From: Methylopila sp. Yamaguchi
GTDB taxonomy: Bacteria > Pseudomonadota > Alphaproteobacteria > Rhizobiales > Methylopilaceae
Direction: 5' to 3'
Assembly: GCF_002897035.1 (NCBI RefSeq)
Contig: NZ_BAUX01000004.1
Coordinates: 1-64,000 of the forward strand
DNA: 64,000 nt
Each line of letters begins with the position of its first letter. Within the stretch, counting starts at the first letter, position 1. A program made the position numbers and the translations under genes. The notes under the pieces were generated by a model. It was given only the letters and a program-made list of their open reading frames with translations. It ran no database searches and was not told the DNA's origin. Positions 59,480 to 64,000 of this stretch are shown here, one piece after another.

Positions 59480-61582
59480 TCACCCCGCCCGAAGCAGGCG
59501 CACCGCCGCGTCGCGCTCGAACAGGTGCAGCAGCAGGCGCAGCGCGGCCCCGCGCTCGGAGGTCAGGTTCGGATCCTTCGCCAGCACCAGCCCGGCGTCG
59601 TCGTGGGCGATGCGCACCAACTCGGCGTGGCGCTCCATGCGGGCGAAGCGGAACACCGCCATGCCGGACTGCCGCGCGCCCAGCACCTCGCCTTCGCCGC
59701 GCAGCTCCAGGTCCTTCTCGGCGATGACGAAGCCGTCGTCCGTCGCCTTCATGGTCTCAAGCCGCTGCTTCGCCGTCTCGCCCAGCGGCTCCTTCCACAG
59801 CAGCAGACACATGGACCTGTCAGCTCCGCGGCCGACGCGCCCGCGGAGCTGGTGAAGCTGGGACAGACCGAAGCGTTCGGCGTGCTCGATCACCATGATC
59901 GTCGCCTCCGGCACGTTGACGCCGACTTCGATCACAGTGGTGGCGACCAGGATCGCGGTCCGTCCCTCCACGAAGGCCGTGACGGCCGCGTCCTTCTCCG
60001 CGCCCTTCATCTTGCCGTGCACGAGGCCGACGCGGCCGGGAAAGACCTCGGCCAGCGCGGCGAACCGGTCCTCCGCCGCGGCGACGTCGAGGGTCTCCGA
60101 CTGCTCCACGAGAGGGCACACCCAATAGACCCGCGCTCCGCTCGCGATCGCCCGGCCGACGCCGGCGACGATCTCGTCCAGACGGTCGAGATTGAACAGC
60201 CGGGTCTCGATCGGCGTTCGCCCCGGCGGCTTTTCATCGAGGATCGAATGGTCCATGTCGCCGAAGGTGGTCAGCACCAGCGTGCGCGGGATCGGCGTCG
60301 CGGTCATCACCAGCACGTCGACGGCGTTCCCCTTCGAGGCGAGGGCGAGCCGCTGGCGGACGCCGAACTTGTGCTGCTCGTCGACGATCGCGAGCGCAAG
60401 ATCGCGGAACGCGACCTCGTCCTGGAACAGCGCGTGGGTGCCGACCAGAAGGTCGATCTCGCCCGCGGCCAGGCGCTCGAGCAGCCGCGCGCGCTCGCGG
60501 CCCTTCTCGCGGCCCGTCAGGAGCGCCACCGTCATGCCGCCAGCAGCCGCCAGCGGCTCCAGCGTCGCCAAGTGCTGCCGGGCCAGAATTTCTGTCGGGG
60601 CCATCAGCGCGGCCTGCCGCCCAGCCTCGACGGCGGCCGCCGCGGCAAGCAGCGCCACCACGGTCTTGCCCGAGCCGACGTCGCCTTGAAGCAGGCGCAG
60701 CATCCGCATGGGCGCCCCCAGATCCGCATAGATCGCCTCGAGCGCGCGGGCTTGCGCGCCCGTGAGCCGAAAGGGCAGGGCGGCGGTGATCTTCGCCGCG
60801 ATCCGACCGTCGCCCACGGTCGCGCGGCCGCTCGCCCGCTTCATGTGCGCGCGCACCATCTGCAGCGCGAGCTGGTTGGCGAAGACCTCGTCGTAGGCGA
60901 GGCGCGTCAGCGCCGGCCCGTCCGCGGAGACGTCTCCGGGAGTCATCGGGCGGTGAAGGGCGTTCAGGCTCGCGGCGAGGCTGCCGAAGCCGCGGCGCGC
61001 GACGAAGGCGGGATCCTGCCACTCGGGCAGCGCCGGGAGGCGTTCGAAGGCCGCGCGGGCGATGCGGGCGACCAGGTTGTGGTTCAAGCCCTCGACCAGC
61101 GGGTAGGTGGGCTCCACCGGCGGCAGCTTGGCGAGGCCTTCGGCGTCGAGGACATGGGCGGGGTGCACCATCTGCACCATGCCGTCGAACAGCTCGGGAT
61201 TTCCCGAGATCCAGCGGGTTTCGCCAAGCGGCAGCAGACGCTCGATGTAGGCTTCTTGCGCCTTGAAGAACACGAGCGTCATGGCGCCCGTCGCGTCCGC
61301 CACCACCACGCGGTGCGGCGCGCGGGGGGAACGTCCCGGCTGGTGGCGCTCCACCACCACCTCGACGGTCGCGATCTCCCCGGGAACCAGTTCCGCGATC
61401 GTCGGTCGCGCACGGCGGTCGATCGCGCCGGTCGGCGCATGGAACAGAACGTCGACCACGCGCGGCGCCCCGCCGGCGGCCGAAGTCCCGAGCAGTCGCG
61501 TCAGCGCCTTCGCGACCTTCGGCCCGACGCCGGGCAGAGAGGTCACGTCGGCGAACAGGGGATCGAGCCGGGAATCGCGCAT
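59480..61582 (-). CDS. recG: ATP-dependent DNA helicase RecG
   Basis: Double-strand branch-migration helicase that rescues stalled replication forks. The 700-residue protein has the N-terminal wedge/OB-fold (LFADVTSLPGVGPKVAKAL), then the helicase core: Walker A GDVGSGKTVV, motif II VDEQHKFGV (DEQH), motif III MTATPIPRTL, and the C-terminal half with VGVNVPEATIMVIE and HQLRGRVGRG (QxxGRxGR). The TRG region LELRGEGEVLGARQSG is present. Full length. Confidence 0.97.
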   Translation of the reverse strand: MRDSRLDPLFADVTSLPGVGPKVAKALTRLLGTSAAGGAPRVVDVLFHAPTGAIDRRARPTIAELVPGEIATVEVVVERHQPGRSPRAPHRVVVADATGAMTLVFFKAQEAYIERLLPLGETRWISGNPELFDGMVQMVHPAHVLDAEGLAKLPPVEPTYPLVEGLNHNLVARIARAAFERLPALPEWQDPAFVARRGFGSLAASLNALHRPMTPGDVSADGPALTRLAYDEVFANQLALQMVRAHMKRASGRATVGDGRIAAKITAALPFRLTGAQARALEAIYADLGAPMRMLRLLQGDVGSGKTVVALLAAAAAVEAGRQAALMAPTEILARQHLATLEPLAAAGGMTVALLTGREKGRERARLLERLAAGEIDLLVGTHALFQDEVAFRDLALAIVDEQHKFGVRQRLALASKGNAVDVLVMTATPIPRTLVLTTFGDMDHSILDEKPPGRTPIETRLFNLDRLDEIVAGVGRAIASGARVYWVCPLVEQSETLDVAAAEDRFAALAEVFPGRVGLVHGKMKGAEKDAAVTAFVEGRTAILVATTVIEVGVNVPEATIMVIEHAERFGLSQLHQLRGRVGRGADRSMCLLLWKEPLGETAKQRLETMKATDDGFVIAEKDLELRGEGEVLGARQSGMAVFRFARMERHAELVRIAHDDAGLVLAKDPNLTSERGAALRLLLHLFERDAAVRLLRAG

Positions 61583-61848
61583 GCGGTTTCAGGGAAAGCC
61601 GAGCCCGGCGGGGAAGGCAAGGGACAGCGGCGCCGTCATCCCGGCCGAAGCGAACGCAGGGCCGGGATCGTTCCGCCATCCGGGTGAAGGGACCTCGGCA
61701 ACATTCTCTGATGAGCATCCCCGAGCGGTCTGCGGCCGTCCGGCACGACGGCAGCCGTTCTCAAAGCTGACATGCGGCGCCGTGGCTGCTAGGACCACCG
61801 CGGCGCGGACATATATCGAACGAGCGTCCAGCAACCCGCGAGGCCGCG
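61583..61848. other. 266-nt gap between recG and sdhE
   Basis: Divergent region. Its left part holds dispersed repeat type 2 (61630-61690). The right part (61740-61848) contains the sdhE upstream region; TGACATGCGGCGCCG and ATATATCGAAC near 61810-61820 are AT-richer and could hold a promoter, but no clear hexamers are seen. Confidence 0.4.
61630..61690. repeat. dispersed repeat, type 2, copy B
   Basis: CGTCATCCCGGCCGAAGCGA (61634-61653) followed by GCAGGGCCGGGATCG forms a short stem; CCATCCGGGTGAAGG closes it. It shares TCCCGGCCGAAG and GCCGGGATCG with the element after glmU. Confidence 0.5.
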
Positions 61849-62151
61849 ATGACAGGCACGACACGCACCGGAGAGGGTCTCGACCCCCGCCGACGCCGTG
61901 CGCTCTACCGCTCCTGGAGGCGCGGCACCCGCGAGATGGATCTGCTGATGGGTCGCTTCGCCGACGCCGAGATCGACCGGCTCACGGAGGATGAACTCGA
62001 CGTCTACGAAAAGCTGATCGAGGTTCCGGACCGCGACCTGTTCGCCTGGATCTCGAACAATGAAGCCGTCCCCGGGAATTACGACACGCCCGTCTACCGC
62101 CGCCTGCTGGCGTTCCACCAGGCCTTTCCGACGACCGAGCACATCGGGTGA
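61849..62151 (+). CDS. sdhE: succinate dehydrogenase FAD assembly factor
   Basis: Small protein (100 residues) of the SdhE/SDHAF2 (DUF339) family that helps attach FAD to succinate dehydrogenase. The essential RGxxE motif is at 25-29 (WRRGTREMD), followed by the conserved MDLLMGRFAD and LLEVPDRDLF-like (LIEVPDRDLFAWI). It sits between recG and mfd, as widely seen in Hyphomicrobiales. The start at 61849 gives family length. Confidence 0.95.
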   Translation: MTGTTRTGEGLDPRRRRALYRSWRRGTREMDLLMGRFADAEIDRLTEDELDVYEKLIEVPDRDLFAWISNNEAVPGNYDTPVYRRLLAFHQAFPTTEHIG

Positions 62152-62174
62152 GGAGTTGCGGCCCAAGGCCTACT

Positions 62175-62265
62175 GCGTGCTTTGAGGGCATGAGGGGGTC
62201 AGGCGTCGTGTCGATCCCACCCTCTCGTGCTGAGGAGCAGCCGCCCGCTTCGTTACGAAGCACGC
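62175..62265. repeat. dispersed palindromic repeat, type 1, copy C
   Basis: Terminal inverted repeats GCGTGCTT (62175-62182) and AAGCACGC (62258-62265) enclose GAGGGCATGAGGGGG and CGTGCTGAGGAGCAG, degenerate versions of the internal segments in copies A and B. It lies between sdhE and mfd. Confidence 0.6.
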
Positions 62266-62292
62266 ACCGCCTCTCCGCCCTTAAGCGACATC

Positions 62293-64000
62293 ATGACCCT
62301 GAAGCCTGACGCCCTGCTGACTCTTGCGCCCGCCACCGTCACCAATGTGCCGGATGGGTTCGACGCGCTGATCCTGGCGGACCTCGCCCGAGCGGCGCGC
62401 GGCAAGCGCCACGACGCCCCGGGCGTGGTGCTTGTGGCGCGCGACGGCGCGCGGCTCGCGGCGCTGGAGCGGGCGCTCGCCTTTATGGCGCCGGACGTGG
62501 AGCTGCTGGTGTTCCCCGCCTGGGACTGCCAACCCTATGACCGGGTGTCGCCCAACGCCGCCGTCGTCGCCCAGCGCACGACCACGCTCGCCCGTCTCGC
62601 GCGGACCCGCGGCGGCGACGCGCCGCGGCTCGTTTTGACCACCGTCAACGCCGCGCTCCAGCGCATCGCGACGCCGGAAAGCGTCGCGCGCCAGAGCTTT
62701 TCGGCGGCGCCTGGCAATATAGTTGACCTTAAGGCTCTCGCCGAATGGCTTGAAATCAACGGTTTTTTGCGCTCCTCGACTGTCCGGGACTACGGCGAAT
62801 ACGCCATCCGCGGCGGCATCGTGGATCTGTTCCCCGCCGGGCACGCGGAGCCGATCCGGCTCGACTTCTTCGGCGACACGCTGGAGTCGATCCGGCCGTT
62901 TGATCCGGAGACTCAGCGGTCCACCGGACAGTTGCGCGCGCTCGACCTCGTGCCGATGTCCGAGGTGCAGCTCACGTCCGAGACCATCCGGCGATTCCGC
63001 CAGTCCTACGCGGCGACCTTCGGCGCGCCGGGCCGGGACGACCAGCTCTACGCCGCGATCAGCGAGGGCCGGCGCTACGCTGGGCTTGAGCACTGGGCGC
63101 CGCTGTTCCACGACGGGATGGCGACGCTGTTCGACCATCTGGCCGACGCCCGCTTCGTGCTGGATCCGCTGGCCGAGGACGCCGCCGGCGAGCGTCTGGC
63201 GCTGATCGCCGACTACTACGACGCCCGCGTCACGCAGGCGAAGCAGGACAAGAGCGGCGGCGCCTACAAGCCGTTGAAGCCTGACGCGCTCTATCTCGCG
63301 CCCGCCGAATGGCGCGCGCGCCTTGACGAAATGGCGCCGCTGAAGCTGACGCCATTCGCGCTGCCGGAAGGCCAGGGCGGCAAGATCTATGACGCCGGAG
63401 CCCGCGCCGGCCGCAGCTTCGCCGCCGAGCGCGCGGACGAAAACGCCAACGTCTTTGACGCCGTCGCCGAGCACATCCGCGCGCTGAAGGAAGACGGCAA
63501 GCGTGTCGTCGTCGCCGCCTGGAGCGAGGGCGCGCGCGACCGGCTCGGCACCGTTCTCGGCGACCACGGGCTGAAGGCGACCCGCAACGTCGCAAGCTGG
63601 CGCGACGCCATGGCGCTTCCGAAGGACGCGGTGGCGCTGGGCGTGCTCGGGCTGGAGCAGGGCTTCGAGACCGACGAGGTCGCAGTCGTCGCCGAGCAGG
63701 ACATTCTCGGCGACCGTCTGGTGCGGGCGAAGGCCAAGCGCCGCCGCCCCCAGGATTACCTGACGGAGGCGGCCGGCCTCGCCGCGGGCGACCTCGTGGT
63801 GCACGTCGACCACGGCATCGGGCGCTTCGTGGGGCTGAAGACCATCGAGGCCGCGGGCGCCCCCCACGACTGCGTCGAGCTGCACTACGCCAACAACGAC
63901 AAGCTGTTCCTGCCGGTCGAGAACATCGAGCTGCTGACGCGCTACGGCTCCGAGGAGACCGAAGCCGTGCTCGACCGGCTCGGCGGCGCCGGCTGGCAGT
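62293..64000 (+). CDS. mfd: transcription-repair coupling factor, N-terminal part
   Basis: Mfd removes RNA polymerase stalled at DNA lesions and recruits UvrA. The frame is open from the ATG at 62293 to the window edge, about 569 codons of a protein that is usually near 1150 residues. The UvrB-like first domain shows VELLVFPAWDCQPYDRVSPN near 75-94 and DYGEYAIRGGIVDLFPAG around 165-182. The RNA-polymerase-interacting (CarD-like) domain begins near residue 495 (AAGDLVVHVDHGIGRFVGL) and ELHYANNDKLFLPVENI follows. The translocase motor lies beyond the window. A short AT-rich patch is seen at 62700-62780. Confidence 0.96.
   Translation, partial: MTLKPDALLTLAPATVTNVPDGFDALILADLARAARGKRHDAPGVVLVARDGARLAALERALAFMAPDVELLVFPAWDCQPYDRVSPNAAVVAQRTTTLARLARTRGGDAPRLVLTTVNAALQRIATPESVARQSFSAAPGNIVDLKALAEWLEINGFLRSSTVRDYGEYAIRGGIVDLFPAGHAEPIRLDFFGDTLESIRPFDPETQRSTGQLRALDLVPMSEVQLTSETIRRFRQSYAATFGAPGRDDQLYAAISEGRRYAGLEHWAPLFHDGMATLFDHLADARFVLDPLAEDAAGERLALIADYYDARVTQAKQDKSGGAYKPLKPDALYLAPAEWRARLDEMAPLKLTPFALPEGQGGKIYDAGARAGRSFAAERADENANVFDAVAEHIRALKEDGKRVVVAAWSEGARDRLGTVLGDHGLKATRNVASWRDAMALPKDAVALGVLGLEQGFETDEVAVVAEQDILGDRLVRAKAKRRRPQDYLTEAAGLAAGDLVVHVDHGIGRFVGLKTIEAAGAPHDCVELHYANNDKLFLPVENIELLTRYGSEETEAVLDRLGGAGWQ

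Noticed and set aside
1-64000. tRNA, rRNA, CRISPR array or prophage
   Set aside because: No cloverleaf-like sequence, spaced direct repeats or phage genes were recognised in any gap.

Overview
The window is high-GC DNA (roughly two thirds G+C by eye) from an alphaproteobacterium, most likely of the order Hyphomicrobiales (Rhizobiales). I base this on gene order (SPOR-nagZ-scpA-scpB-tatABC-serS-surE-pcm-LytM lipoprotein; yajC-secD-secF-Mth938-phytoene-synthase-like; glmU-glmS; DUF502/recG/sdhE/mfd), on many 4-bp ATGA/GTGA gene overlaps, and on small dispersed palindromic repeats of a kind common in this order. No rRNA, tRNA, CRISPR array, prophage or complete insertion sequence was seen.

Layout. 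1-24.2 kb is core chromosome: cell-wall recycling (nagZ), chromosome condensation (scpAB), an orphan ABC ATPase, Tat export, seryl-tRNA synthetase, SurE, Pcm and a degenerate-LytM lipoprotein. These are followed by a reversed DUF815 ATPase, the Sec accessory genes yajC-secD-secF, two homologues of mitochondrial complex I assembly factors, a LOG-family hydrolase, a LysM protein, an Atm1-type ABC exporter and the UDP-GlcNAc genes glmU and glmS. 58.1-64 kb is core again (DUF454, DUF502, recG, sdhE and the start of mfd).

24.4-58.0 kb looks accessory. It begins with a complete seven-gene Wsp surface-sensing/c-di-GMP operon (wspA-B-C-D-E-F-R), then a TonB-dependent receptor/PepSY iron-uptake group. 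On the minus strand there are two adjacent nitrogen-scavenging clusters. The first is urtABCDE with a formamidase and an SDR enzyme. The second has an AmiC-like cytosolic amide sensor, an AmiR-like ANTAR antiterminator, hydantoinase/oxoprolinase subunits HyuA and HyuB, and a second five-part branched-chain/urea-type ABC transporter. An IS3 OrfA-like helix-turn-helix gene lies between the clusters, divergent from urtA. A GGDEF-EAL protein closes the region.

The most interesting signal is regulatory. Strong intrinsic terminators lie in the leaders of both amiC and hyuA, and each is preceded by the same short motif GCNAAGGGAGC, which can form a small hairpin that overlaps the 5' arm of the terminator. 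This is the geometry expected for AmiR/ANTAR antitermination, and it suggests that a ligand-sensing AmiC-AmiR pair controls its own operon and a lactam/hydantoin/amide catabolic operon by RNA switching.
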